Source: Flavobacteriales bacterium UBA979
GTDB taxonomy: Bacteria > Bacteroidota > Bacteroidia > Flavobacteriales_D > Sanyastnellaceae
NCBI GenBank assembly: GCA_002292325.1
Contig: DBBR01000098.1
Span: 1-16,187 of the forward strand
Length of the DNA stretch: 16,187 nt
Direction of reading: 5' to 3'
The notes beneath the pieces were generated by a model. The model had not been told where the DNA came from, did no database searches, and was given only the letters and a program-made list of their open reading frames with translations. The translations under genes were made by a program, and so were the position numbers. Numbering within the stretch: the first letter of the stretch is position 1; each line of letters opens with the position of its first letter. This document shows positions 1 to 7,689 of this stretch, in pieces.

Positions 1-830
1 CAAAAATCCAAGGTGTCGCCCATGCCCAAATAAGTGTCGCCTTCGTACCACATGGTTGTGCCCTCCACAACTTCACTTGAGGCAAATCTCCATGCTTTAT
101 TGGATGCGCTCCAGTTCCCGGTGTTGTAACCCGTCGGGGACAAACCCACTGTGCCCGTTGCGTTCATAATGCCTACAACGGCATTCCCCCAGCCACATGC
201 CGGACGACTGCCTAAATACACCTCGATCACGTTGGTTCCCTCGTACAATACAACTTCACCGCTGACCTGATTGCTTGTGCAACTGAATTGACAAATCGCA
301 TTCCACGAAACCACGAATTCTCGGCACGGAGCGACTCCATAGGTGTCATAGCGAACATTGCCACAGGTCGAAGGGTTCAGATCGCTGTAAATGCCCATTA
401 CACTGTTAAGCGGCAAGTTGGCATTGGGATTGGTTCCATTCGGATTATAACCAGCTGTCTCCGTCGTATTGAATGAAAACCAGCCGTTGCTGGAAATCCG
501 GCATTGCGTGTAATCCTGCCCATAAAAATTGAAAGAAAAACCCAATGGAATGATGGAACTGTAAACATCATCTCCCGTATTGATGGCCACGCCACCTTGA
601 TCGTAAGGATAAGGCAGTTCATAATCTATTTCCTCCACCTCGTAGTCAGCTCCACCTACAGCTACGTTTGCTATGCTTGGCGAAGTCAATGTTATGCACG
701 AGTCTTCGCATGTAATTTCGACATCTTCTCCAATGTCAAACGCTCCGAACGATGCACATTGGGCAATCAAGTCCATTGAAAAATGTGCAAAAATAAAGGT
801 CACACAAAATGCGTAGATTACTTTTGTCAT
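1..830 (-). CDS. Secreted surface protein, N-terminal part (gliding-motility/T9SS-associated type), truncated by window edge
   Basis: The minus strand stays open from an ATG at 830 to the window edge, giving about 276 residues; the C-terminus lies outside. Residues 1-24 form a signal peptide (Lys3, a hydrophobic core, then a likely cut near LIA-Q), so the product is exported. The mature part is Cys-, Asn- and Gly-rich. It carries a SSNGWFSF motif (Trp117), followed by a segment of the form CREFVVSW...VVLYEGTNVIEVYLGSRPAC. This pattern recurs at the N-terminus of large Bacteroidota extracellular proteins that often have PKD-like repeats and a gliding-motility-associated or T9SS C-terminal domain. 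The family placement is from memory of that motif, and the actual role (adhesin or other surface protein) is unknown. It is transcribed divergently from the glutathione peroxidase gene. Confidence 0.75.
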   Translation of the reverse strand, partial: MTKVIYAFCVTFIFAHFSMDLIAQCASFGAFDIGEDVEITCEDSCITLTSPSIANVAVGGADYEVEEIDYELPYPYDQGGVAINTGDDVYSSIIPLGFSFNFYGQDYTQCRISSNGWFSFNTTETAGYNPNGTNPNANLPLNSVMGIYSDLNPSTCGNVRYDTYGVAPCREFVVSWNAICQFSCTSNQVSGEVVLYEGTNVIEVYLGSRPACGWGNAVVGIMNATGTVGLSPTGYNTGNWSASNKAWRFASSEVVEGTTMWYEGDTYLGMGDTLDF

Positions 831-928
831 GATGCGATGTCGTTTTCTTTTTAAGAAATATATTCCATGAGGTGAAACAAAAAGAACCGTTGTTCAGTTG
901 CATTGTCAAACACACAAGGTAAGCTATC
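831..928. promoter_or_regulatory. Divergent intergenic region with probable promoters in both directions
   Basis: These 98 bp separate two divergent genes, so they should hold both promoters. On the minus strand a TTTTTG element followed by TATATTTC loosely resembles the Bacteroidota -33/-7 pattern (TTTG, then TAnnTTTG), although the spacer is shorter than usual. On the plus strand no convincing -7 element was found. An AAGG about 9 bases before the peroxidase start may act as a weak ribosome binding site. Confidence 0.3.
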
Positions 929-1525
929 ATGCGAATGGATTTTAATTGGATTGTTATAACCGTGCTTTTTGTCTCACTTGGCCTCGGATTGAGTGCTTGG
1001 AATTGGCATGTATCCTCGAAGACATACCCCCCTACTCCCGCTATGGAAAACTTCTACGAACTTTCAGCTTTGACACTTGAAGGAGAACCGTTCGACTTCA
1101 AACAACTCGAAGGCAAGCGAGTCCTCATTGTCAATACAGCCTCAAAGTGTGGTTTCACGCCACAATATGCCGATCTCGAAAAGCTGCAAGACCAGCACGG
1201 TGGTGATTCGTTTGTCATTTTAGGGTTTCCGTGCAACAATTTTGGTCGTCAAGAACCTGGAACAGCTGATGAAATAGCCGGCTTCTGCTCGAAAAATTAC
1301 GGCGTGAGTTTTCAAATGATGGAAAAAGTAGCCGTCAATGGAAAAGAAGCGCATCCGGTCTACCAATGGCTCTGTCAAAAAGCCAAGAATGGAGTTGAAG
1401 ATCACAAGGTCGCATGGAACTTCCACAAATTTCTTGTTGACGAAAGCGGTCAGTTGGTCGCTTCGTTGCGGAGCGGTGTGAACCCGCTCGATGCCACCGT
1501 TGTGGATTTCGCTGCGCGGAAATAA
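929..1525 (+). CDS. Glutathione peroxidase-family thiol peroxidase with N-terminal membrane anchor
   Basis: This 198-residue protein reduces hydroperoxides. The peroxidatic Cys74 lies in NTASKCGFTPQY, Gln108 in FPCNNFGRQEPG, and Trp163-Asn164 in AWNFHKF, which completes the Cys-Gln-Trp-Asn tetrad of the family. It is a cysteine form, not a selenocysteine form. Cys120 (FCSKNYGVSF) falls where thioredoxin-dependent plant and bacterial homologues keep the resolving cysteine, so thioredoxin is a more likely reductant than glutathione. Residues 6-24 form a hydrophobic segment without a clear cleavage site or lipobox. I infer a membrane-tethered enzyme, probably facing the periplasm. The start is ATG 929, with a second in-frame ATG at 935. 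The M14 peptidase follows 40 bp downstream on the same strand and may share its transcript. Confidence 0.9.
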   Translation: MRMDFNWIVITVLFVSLGLGLSAWNWHVSSKTYPPTPAMENFYELSALTLEGEPFDFKQLEGKRVLIVNTASKCGFTPQYADLEKLQDQHGGDSFVILGFPCNNFGRQEPGTADEIAGFCSKNYGVSFQMMEKVAVNGKEAHPVYQWLCQKAKNGVEDHKVAWNFHKFLVDESGQLVASLRSGVNPLDATVVDFAARK

Positions 1526-1548
1526 AACGCCACAGCAGTTTATATGGA

Positions 1549-1567
1549 ATGCGCTAATTTGGCGCAT
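1549..1567 (+). promoter_or_regulatory. Inverted repeat overlapping the M14 peptidase start codon
   Basis: Perfect 6-base arms ATGCGC (1549-1554) and GCGCAT (1562-1567) flank a 7-base loop. The 3' arm includes the first two bases of the start codon at 1566. A transcript hairpin here could limit initiation. The short arms mean chance is a fair alternative. Confidence 0.25.
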
Positions 1568-4121
1568 GGAAAAGATTGAAACCCTGCGGAGTTTTGTGTT
1601 AGGAGGACTGTGCATCGTAGCTTTTAGCTTGGGCACCAGCTTCGCTCAAAAACCAATCGAAAATCCGAGCGAAAGGCTCCAGTTTGAATTGGGGAGCCGT
1701 TTTTCTCTGCATCATCAAGTCACCGATTACGCAGAATACCTTTCGGCGGAGAACGTCGCCCAGCGCGTTGAGTACGGGCAAACGTATGAAGGCCGTCCTC
1801 TGAATGCTCTGGTATTCACGCACCCTGACCATGTTGAGGATTTGGAGACCATCCGCGTTCAACACATCGATCGTATGAACGGTGGCACAGGTTTGGCAGC
1901 ATATGATGATCTGGCCATTGTTTGGCTCAGCTACAATGTCCACGGCAATGAAGCCGTTTGCACCGAAGCGGCTTTGGAGGTCATGCATCAATTAGCTACC
2001 TGGTGCGAAGCAGGTGAGGAAATCATGCGAAAACTGGTCGTCCTTGTGGACCCATGTCTCAATCCCGATGGCCACGATCGTTACGCAGTTTGGTTCAATC
2101 AATATGCGAGCAGTCCAGCAAATCCGGATCCGTCGGCATACGAACATGATGAACCTTGGCCAGGCGGAAGGCCCAACCACTACTTGTTCGACCTAAACCG
2201 TGATTGGGCATGGCAAAAGCAACAAGAGAGTCAACAGCGTTCAGAGCTCTACCATATGTGGATGCCCCATGTTCATTGTGATTATCACGAGATGGGCTAC
2301 AATTCACCGTATTATTTTGCCCCAGCTGCGGAACCTTTTCACGAAGCCATCACCCCTTGGCAGCGAGAATTTCAATATGCTATCGGAGATGCTGCATCAC
2401 AGCGCTTTGATGCCCGAGGAGAATTCTATTTCACACGCGAGTCGTTTGACTTATTGTACCCAAGCTATGGAGACACCTATCCCATTTATAACGGAGCCAT
2501 TGGCATGACCTATGAGCAGGGAGGCAGCGGCGGCGCAGGTATTTTGGTGGAGAAAAGAAATGGCACACTGCTCAGTCTTCGCGACCGGATCGATAACCAC
2601 GTTGAAACCAGTATCTCCGCGGTAGAAGTCAGCGCAGAACTATCTCAGCAATTGGTCGCTGAATTTGCTGCATACCACGAGGCCAACCGCACGCAACCTA
2701 CCGGCCGTTTTGGTGGATATCTTATTCCCGTCAATTCCGAGAACTCCACCCGCGTTGATGCGTTGGTTGAGTTTTTGGGACGGCACCGCATCGAATGTGA
2801 ACGGGCAACTTCTTCCAGCAAACCCACTTCAGCTTATGAATACGGCCCCAATTCATCGCGAACAGTCACGGTAAAACCAGGAGATCTACTCATTTCATCG
2901 TACCAAACTCATTCTCGCATCTTGGATGTGCTGTTCGATCCCGATCCGGTGTTAACCGATTCTCTCACCTATGACATCACAACTTGGAGCGTGCCCTACG
3001 CTTATGGATTGCAGACGTTTGGATTGCAAAAGCCCGTTTCCGGTTCAGAATGGGATACGAATCGTCCTATTCCTCAGTGGCTTCCGTCCTCATATGGTTA
3101 CGCCATCGCTCCTTCACAAGACGGGTATGCTAAAGCCCTGGCCACTCTGCACCTGGGCAGCGTGCGGATACGAACCAATTCTGAAACGATCGTTCAAGCC
3201 AACAGCACCTATCCCACGGGCAGCCTTTTCATTCTATCAGGCGATCAAACACAGGAGAATTGGGAGCAAATACTGAGGGCCTTGCACACCGAGGGGCGCA
3301 TTTTGGTTGCACCTGTTGAAGGTGGCCATTCCATCGAAGGGCCAGATATGGGCTCGGATAAGGTCTGGATGGTCAATGCACCTCGGGTTGCCATGCTGAC
3401 AGGTGAAGGGCTTTCGAGCCTGGGATCCGGTGAGGTTTGGTGGCACTTCGAGCAAGAACTCGCCTACCCCATTACACGTCTTGATGGCACGAGTAGCAAT
3501 CCCCGCCAATGGGATGCCTATGATGCCGTTGTTCTCCCATCCGGTTGGTATGGATTTACAGACGAAAACTGGCTCAGTGATTTGCGAGCATGGGTGCAAG
3601 CAGGAGGCCGGGTAATTGCTATTGAGCGCGCATTGAACGTATTTTCTAATGAATCTGGCTGGGGACTTAATCGCTATGACAACCCAGATCAAGCTCAGTC
3701 CGTCAGCAACAGATCACAAGAGGAACGGAAAGCAAATCAACACGAATCCTTTGACGATCAGGAGCGACTTTACGCTATGCAAATTGGAAGCGGTTCCGTC
3801 TACGGTGTGGACTTGGACGTCAGTCACCCATTGGCATGGGGCTATCCCGATTCACCATACTACACCTTGAGATCCAATGGCAATCGATACGCTGCATTGG
3901 ACAACGGTTGGACGGTCGGTCGATACGGCAATGACCCCGAAGCGGTAAGTGGCTTCGTGGGCAGTAGGGCCAATCGCGAATTAGCCGGCAGCATGGCATT
4001 TGGCACGACCGGTGTAGGACGTGGATCCATTGTATACTTTGCCGACAATCCACTATTCCGAGGGTTTTGGGAAAACGGTAAGCGACTTTTTGATAACGCC
4101 GTATTTCTGCCTTTGAACTAA
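1566..4121 (+). CDS. Secreted M14-family zinc carboxypeptidase
   Basis: This 851-residue exported metallopeptidase starts at ATG 1566, because the next residues (MEKIETLRSFVLGGLCIVAF, then SLGTSFAQ) form a clean signal peptide. An in-frame ATG at 1491 would bury that signal inside the peroxidase gene. The catalytic domain spans about residues 50-370. Zinc ligands are His126 and Glu129 (HGNE) and His241 (DYHEMG); the general base is Glu317 in MTYEQGG. Substrate-contact segments include NPDGHDR and DLNRDWAWQ. The long C-terminal part includes a Rossmann/GATase1-like segment (about 615-690, with VVLPSGWYGF and GGRVIAIERA), as in other large Bacteroidota M14 proteins. The role is probably peptide degradation for nutrition. 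It ends 8 bp from the convergent WYL gene. No T9SS sorting domain is visible. Confidence 0.9.
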   Translation: MEKIETLRSFVLGGLCIVAFSLGTSFAQKPIENPSERLQFELGSRFSLHHQVTDYAEYLSAENVAQRVEYGQTYEGRPLNALVFTHPDHVEDLETIRVQHIDRMNGGTGLAAYDDLAIVWLSYNVHGNEAVCTEAALEVMHQLATWCEAGEEIMRKLVVLVDPCLNPDGHDRYAVWFNQYASSPANPDPSAYEHDEPWPGGRPNHYLFDLNRDWAWQKQQESQQRSELYHMWMPHVHCDYHEMGYNSPYYFAPAAEPFHEAITPWQREFQYAIGDAASQRFDARGEFYFTRESFDLLYPSYGDTYPIYNGAIGMTYEQGGSGGAGILVEKRNGTLLSLRDRIDNHVETSISAVEVSAELSQQLVAEFAAYHEANRTQPTGRFGGYLIPVNSENSTRVDALVEFLGRHRIECERATSSSKPTSAYEYGPNSSRTVTVKPGDLLISSYQTHSRILDVLFDPDPVLTDSLTYDITTWSVPYAYGLQTFGLQKPVSGSEWDTNRPIPQWLPSSYGYAIAPSQDGYAKALATLHLGSVRIRTNSETIVQANSTYPTGSLFILSGDQTQENWEQILRALHTEGRILVAPVEGGHSIEGPDMGSDKVWMVNAPRVAMLTGEGLSSLGSGEVWWHFEQELAYPITRLDGTSSNPRQWDAYDAVVLPSGWYGFTDENWLSDLRAWVQAGGRVIAIERALNVFSNESGWGLNRYDNPDQAQSVSNRSQEERKANQHESFDDQERLYAMQIGSGSVYGVDLDVSHPLAWGYPDSPYYTLRSNGNRYAALDNGWTVGRYGNDPEAVSGFVGSRANRELAGSMAFGTTGVGRGSIVYFADNPLFRGFWENGKRLFDNAVFLPLN

Positions 4122-4129
4122 TCCTTCGA

Positions 4130-5239
4130 TCAAGGCCCAAACATGGGTGCATACATGTCTGCAACCGCCTTGGATTCCTCACGCATGGCAATTCGGAGGT
4201 GTGCCGGTTCCAATACCTGGAACTCCTTGCCCCATTGTAACGCGAATCTCCTAAACGCCTCATCTGGAACCAACGAGAGCGAAAAAATCACGCCCGATGC
4301 GGCCTCTTCTACCCGCATATCTTGCGATCCATGCATGGGCGATTTAAAAAACCGCGTGGCCAGTGCTTCAGCCACCCAGACCCGGATTAATTCAGGTTCT
4401 GCTCGTGCATCGCCTAAATTCAGCACACCGGACCGAATGTCCATCCGATTGGCAAGGTATTGACGCCACATGATCGATGTATGATCATTTGCCCCTTGTT
4501 CATCAGCAGATCCTGGCCATTCAACCACCACATCATCTAGAGCGGATAGTTCGTTTAAATCGATGATCAATTGAAACCAATCTTGTGCATCCGAATCCCA
4601 ACCACGGCCCAACGCAAAAACTCCGTGTGACTGTACAGCCATGAACTCCGGAACCATGGAAGCCCGCTCAGTCCGATCACCCAAACCCGGAGCATAGGTC
4701 AATCGAAGAGGCCTTTGAGCATAAAGTGCTTCCGCGATCGGCAACATCCACCTCTGAGCACCACGGTCCATCTCCCAGCCGCTCAATCGCCTCTGGGCCT
4801 CTGCTCCTCTTAATGGACCGGGAAACAAGCCCAATTGCCCACGAATCATGATCTCAGTCCACGTCCACCAATTCCAATCAGAAAGGCCCCTCAACCGAAT
4901 CAGAGCATCAAGTACTTGTTTTAGTTGCCTCCGCTCCGTGATGTGCAACTGCCCATGATGAATGCTCACCGATTCGCTCGAATAGTGATAATGAACTCGA
5001 CCTTTATCCCTGGATCGCACAACTTGGACGCCGAAGCGAGCCTCAAGATCAACCAAATCTTTCTCCATGGTGCGCATGGCCATCGGCTTAATTTGCCCGT
5101 GGATTTCCTTCAGTTGTCGATTGAGTTCCTCGAGTAACTCTTCCTTAAACCACCGTGGTCCATCCGGTAAAGTCGCGGCCGTGAGGCAATCATCTATGAT
5201 GATGTACCGCCATTGTGTGTGCCTTTCAGGAGACGCCAT
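4130..5239 (-). CDS. WYL-domain transcriptional regulator
   Basis: This cytosolic protein of 369 residues has the layout of WYL regulators: an N-terminal DNA-binding region, a central WYL ligand-sensing domain and a C-terminal WCX-type extension. The N-terminal part (about 1-110) contains LEELNRQL and a segment like the helix-turn-helix core (RTMEKDLVDLEARFGVQV). The WYL region (about 160-260) follows the usual pattern of a hydrophobic strand, a ligand loop and an Arg-rich strand. The signature Trp-Tyr-Leu is replaced by Val-Phe-Ala-Leu in SHGVFALGRG. The end (WGKEFQVLEPAHLRIAMREE) is typical of the C-terminal extension. Ligand and targets cannot be read from the sequence. A 23-bp inverted repeat next to the start codon is a candidate autoregulatory site. 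It lies downstream of the DUF1801 gene on the same strand and is convergent with the M14 gene. Confidence 0.8.
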   Translation of the reverse strand: MASPERHTQWRYIIIDDCLTAATLPDGPRWFKEELLEELNRQLKEIHGQIKPMAMRTMEKDLVDLEARFGVQVVRSRDKGRVHYHYSSESVSIHHGQLHITERRQLKQVLDALIRLRGLSDWNWWTWTEIMIRGQLGLFPGPLRGAEAQRRLSGWEMDRGAQRWMLPIAEALYAQRPLRLTYAPGLGDRTERASMVPEFMAVQSHGVFALGRGWDSDAQDWFQLIIDLNELSALDDVVVEWPGSADEQGANDHTSIMWRQYLANRMDIRSGVLNLGDARAEPELIRVWVAEALATRFFKSPMHGSQDMRVEEAASGVIFSLSLVPDEAFRRFALQWGKEFQVLEPAHLRIAMREESKAVADMYAPMFGP

Positions 5240-5321
5240 TCTTTCGCATAATGATTGCGAAAGTTAAAGCCATCCCCATTCCGCCGACACCAAAACCCAT
5301 CCAATGCATCCCCAATTTCAT
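5226..5321 (-). CDS. Putative small membrane protein (31 aa), overlapping the WYL gene start
   Basis: A short minus-strand reading frame starts at ATG 5321, or at GTG 5336 for 36 residues, and ends at TGA 5226-5228, inside the first codons of the WYL gene in another frame. The peptide begins MKLGMHWMGFGVGG, continues as a hydrophobic stretch (MGMALTFAII) and ends MRKNGVS. It is therefore a single membrane segment with basic residues after it, unusually rich in Met and Gly. An AGGAG lies about 11 bases before the GTG. The frame fits the 111-bp space between the DUF1801 and WYL genes and would couple translation into the WYL gene. No family is recognised, and it may be a chance frame. Confidence 0.4.
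   Translation of the reverse strand: MKLGMHWMGFGVGGMGMALTFAIIMRKNGVS
5241..5263. promoter_or_regulatory. Inverted repeat adjoining the WYL regulator start (candidate operator or hairpin)
   Basis: Perfect 8-base arms CTTTCGCA and TGCGAAAG are separated by 7 bases. The repeat begins two bases upstream of the WYL start codon (5239) and lies inside the putative micro-ORF. It could be the dyad bound by the regulator for autoregulation, or an RNA hairpin controlling translation of the regulator. Confidence 0.4.
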
Positions 5322-5350
5322 CCGTGTTTTCCACACGAGTTCCCACTCTC

Positions 5351-5806
5351 CTATCGTTTCAACTTTGATTCATACGTCGCAATCCATTGCGCAACGGTGA
5401 CCCGTGATACCAATTCGCCCAACAATTCAAAGGGAATTTCTTCCCATTTTTTAAATCGAATGCAACTCTTTCCCATGTCCAACTTCCGCAAGTCGAGTGC
5501 GCTATATGCTTCCTTGAACCACCTCATCAATTCCGGATCGGCATACACCCCCATGTGGTAAAATCCTATGAATTGCTTCTGATTGGCAATGCTTACAAAT
5601 GGCAAAGGAAGATCTGGTGAACAGTGATATCCCGCTGGATAAATGGAATGAGGAACCACATAACCAATCATCCCGTAGGACATCGTCTCCTCGAAACCTT
5701 CGGGTAAATTGGTTTGAATCATATCACGAAGCCGATTAAAACTTGGCTTTCGTTCGTCAGGAACGAGCGCAACATATTCTTCTGGCGTAGAGGCAACAAT
5801 TTTCAT
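5351..5806 (-). CDS. DUF1801 (YdhG-like) domain protein
   Basis: A 151-residue soluble protein that starts MKIVASTPEEYVALVPDERK and matches the DUF1801 fold. The visible features are an N-terminal helical region (RLRDMIQTNLPEGFEETMSYGM), the central strand pattern PLPFVSIANQKQFIGFYHMG, and the C-terminal KSCIRFKKWEEIPFELLGEL. The PFVSIANQK and SCIRFKK segments are the most diagnostic. The biochemical function of the family is not established. There is no signal peptide, so it acts in the cytosol. It is the first gene of a minus-strand group leading to the micro-ORF and the WYL regulator. It is divergent from the lipoprotein gene at 5841 with only 34 bp between the starts, so the two promoters must be compact or overlap. 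Confidence 0.8.
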   Translation of the reverse strand: MKIVASTPEEYVALVPDERKPSFNRLRDMIQTNLPEGFEETMSYGMIGYVVPHSIYPAGYHCSPDLPLPFVSIANQKQFIGFYHMGVYADPELMRWFKEAYSALDLRKLDMGKSCIRFKKWEEIPFELLGELVSRVTVAQWIATYESKLKR

Positions 5807-5840
5807 AACAGACTTGCTTCATTTTCCACGAAATTAGGGC

Positions 5841-6638
5841 ATGTTTAAAAATCAAGTTGTGGTATGGTTCATGAGCGTTGGCTTTCTCCTCGGTGCATGT
5901 AAGTCGCCGAGTCAGCGCATTCAAGAAAATCAAGCCGACGACTCCATTGTGAGGGACAGCTTGGAAACAACACCTCCGCCTTGCGCTGGAATTGATTGGT
6001 CAGAATTAAAAGGGAACATCAACCCCAGCTCTCATCCGGATTTTGATGTTGTGCCCATTGCATTGACTCGAAAACCGAAAATTTATCTGCGCAAAGAAGC
6101 ACTCGACGCGCTAACCTCCATGGCAGCAGCAGCAAAAGAAGCGGGCTTTGATATTGAAGTAATCAGTGCCACCCGCAGTTGGGAGCATCAGAAGAACATC
6201 TGGAACCGCAAATGGTCCAGCCCCAAATACATGGGCTTCGCTCCACTCGAGCGGGCGACGAAAATCTTGGAATACAGTTCGATGCCGGGTTCTTCTCGGC
6301 ATCATTGGGGGACCGACGTCGACCTGAATGCCCTTGAGAACACTTATTTTGAATCTGGGAGGGGGTTGGCACTGTATGAATGGCTCACAGCTCATGCTGA
6401 TGCATTCGGGTTTACACAAGTGTATGGAGACCAATCCAATGGGAGGACAGGCTACCAAGAAGAGAAATGGCATTGGTCCTATTGGCCCTTATCATCGGAT
6501 TATTTGCGCTGCTACGTTAGTCAACCAAACGACGCTTTATTTTCAGGGTTTCAAGGGGCTGAGCTGAGCGATACACTGGGCATCATCGACCGCTATGTTT
6601 TGGGCATTGATCGTCCGAAGGAGGGAACAAATCGTTAA
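5841..6638 (+). CDS. M15-family D-alanyl-D-alanine carboxypeptidase-like lipoprotein (VanY type)
   Basis: A 265-residue lipoprotein. The signal peptide ends in lipobox LLGAC with Cys20 as the lipidation site, so the protein is anchored in a membrane facing the periplasm or surface. The M15B zinc site is complete: SxHxxGxxxD appears as SRHHWGTDVD (Ser152, His154, Gly157, Asp161), and the downstream third ligand lies in EKWHWSYW (Glu208, His211). An upstream Arg-containing segment (SATRSWEHQKNIWNRKW) matches the substrate-binding part of VanY-like enzymes. The expected activity is trimming the terminal D-Ala of peptidoglycan stem peptides. No resistance genes such as vanA or vanH are nearby, so a cell-wall remodelling role is likelier. 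Its stop codon overlaps the stop of the convergent DUF3825 gene. Confidence 0.88.
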   Translation: MFKNQVVVWFMSVGFLLGACKSPSQRIQENQADDSIVRDSLETTPPPCAGIDWSELKGNINPSSHPDFDVVPIALTRKPKIYLRKEALDALTSMAAAAKEAGFDIEVISATRSWEHQKNIWNRKWSSPKYMGFAPLERATKILEYSSMPGSSRHHWGTDVDLNALENTYFESGRGLALYEWLTAHADAFGFTQVYGDQSNGRTGYQEEKWHWSYWPLSSDYLRCYVSQPNDALFSGFQGAELSDTLGIIDRYVLGIDRPKEGTNR

Positions 6639-7531
6639 TCGCGAGAAGAGAATCGCTGCTGCTTCATCTGGATCGCCTCCAACAGCCAGCTCGCTTCTGG
6701 ACGAGCAATGAGACGTGCATTGTTGTAAGCCATTTCCAAGGTCAAAAGATTCAGTCCAACATAGTAGTCTTTTTCTCCATCCCAAATGACAGCTAAAGCA
6801 ACGTTCACCATGCTATGATGCACTTTCAAAGGAAGCATCAAGGCTACAGATTTATCCTTGGCATGCCAAGAAGGAACGGCCAACTTGTAGTCCATGTTCA
6901 GTATGTCCATGGCGCGATCCAGTGCTTCATCAAACCAGCCGGCCATAACCTTCAATCCCTCATCATCTGCCAATCGTTGCGCTGCCTCTTCGAGGCAATC
7001 GATGTAGGCTTCCTTCCCCACATCTCGGAGGTCCGGTAATAAAATCCGATCTTCCGAAGCGTCGTGAATCAAATCTCGTGGAATGCGGCTAATGTTGTCC
7101 AAAATCAGTTTTGGCCAGTCGCACTCTGGCTGGCCGGATTGGATGGAATAGAAAGCTTGTTCTGGTCGCTGAATGAATCTTGGTCTAACCGGAAGCTCCT
7201 CGTGTTCCGCTAAAACGTCACCTAAACCAATCGCGTCACGCGTACTGAATCCCCGAAAGAACCAATCTTGCGCATCATCACGTTCGTTGGGTACAAAAAC
7301 TGCATAGATGTCCTGGTCACTGCGGGTTAACAATCCCGTATGGAAAATAGCTGACCGCCCCTCGGGATGCACCGTGAGTAAACCATCATCCATGACTTTC
7401 TCGAACATGTGATTGAAATAGCTTCTCAGCATGCGGCCTCCACGTCCCCAGTGTTCATTCACGGCAAGGTTTTTCAGCCGATCCAATGGTTCCGGATAAT
7501 TCGGAACGAAAGCAAAATCAAATAATCTCAT
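6635..7531 (-). CDS. DUF3825 domain protein
   Basis: A 298-residue cytosolic protein resembling the DUF3825 domain along nearly its full length. The start MRLFDFAFVPNYPEPLDRLKNLA is followed by EHWGRGGRMLRSYFNHMFEKV and by the hallmark segments FHTGLLTRSDQDIYAVFVPN and WFFRGFST. The C-terminal half (LMLPLKVHHSMVNVALAVIW) ends with YYVGLNLLTLEMAYNNARL. The family is sometimes found fused to putative RNA-binding domains, but no such fusion is present here and no catalytic residues are assigned. The function is therefore unknown. The gene follows the photolyase gene on the same strand with a 158-bp gap, and its stop codon overlaps that of the M15 lipoprotein gene tail-to-tail (6635-6638). Confidence 0.7.
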   Translation of the reverse strand: MRLFDFAFVPNYPEPLDRLKNLAVNEHWGRGGRMLRSYFNHMFEKVMDDGLLTVHPEGRSAIFHTGLLTRSDQDIYAVFVPNERDDAQDWFFRGFSTRDAIGLGDVLAEHEELPVRPRFIQRPEQAFYSIQSGQPECDWPKLILDNISRIPRDLIHDASEDRILLPDLRDVGKEAYIDCLEEAAQRLADDEGLKVMAGWFDEALDRAMDILNMDYKLAVPSWHAKDKSVALMLPLKVHHSMVNVALAVIWDGEKDYYVGLNLLTLEMAYNNARLIARPEASWLLEAIQMKQQRFSSRD

Positions 7532-7689
7532 TCTCTGTATCTAAATGTCGCACCAACCGCAGTGGTATGTATTGGTCAGGTGAAGCGATGAACAACTGAA
7601 TTAAAAATTCTTTATGGAGCTAATTTAATTTTTGGAGGATTTCTGGGCAAGCATTCCGAAAGGAAATTTGAACGAGCCTGGTGATTCTT

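Noticed and set aside
398..622. Short minus-strand frame inside the left-edge gene as a separate protein
   Set aside because: It lies in another frame within the long open frame from 830 to the edge, which has a signal peptide and recognisable motifs.
1491..1565. Upstream extension of the M14 peptidase from ATG 1491
   Set aside because: It overlaps the peroxidase coding region and would place the signal peptide 25 residues into the chain; ATG 1566 gives a normal signal peptide.
5841..6638. Vancomycin-resistance VanY determinant
   Set aside because: The M15 motifs are clear, but no vanRS, vanH, vanA or vanX gene is nearby. M15 lipoproteins are common cell-wall enzymes.
7598..7640. AT-rich inverted repeat downstream of the photolyase as a terminator
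   Set aside because: The arms (AAAAATT and AATTTTT) contain only A and T with a long loop, too weak to call.
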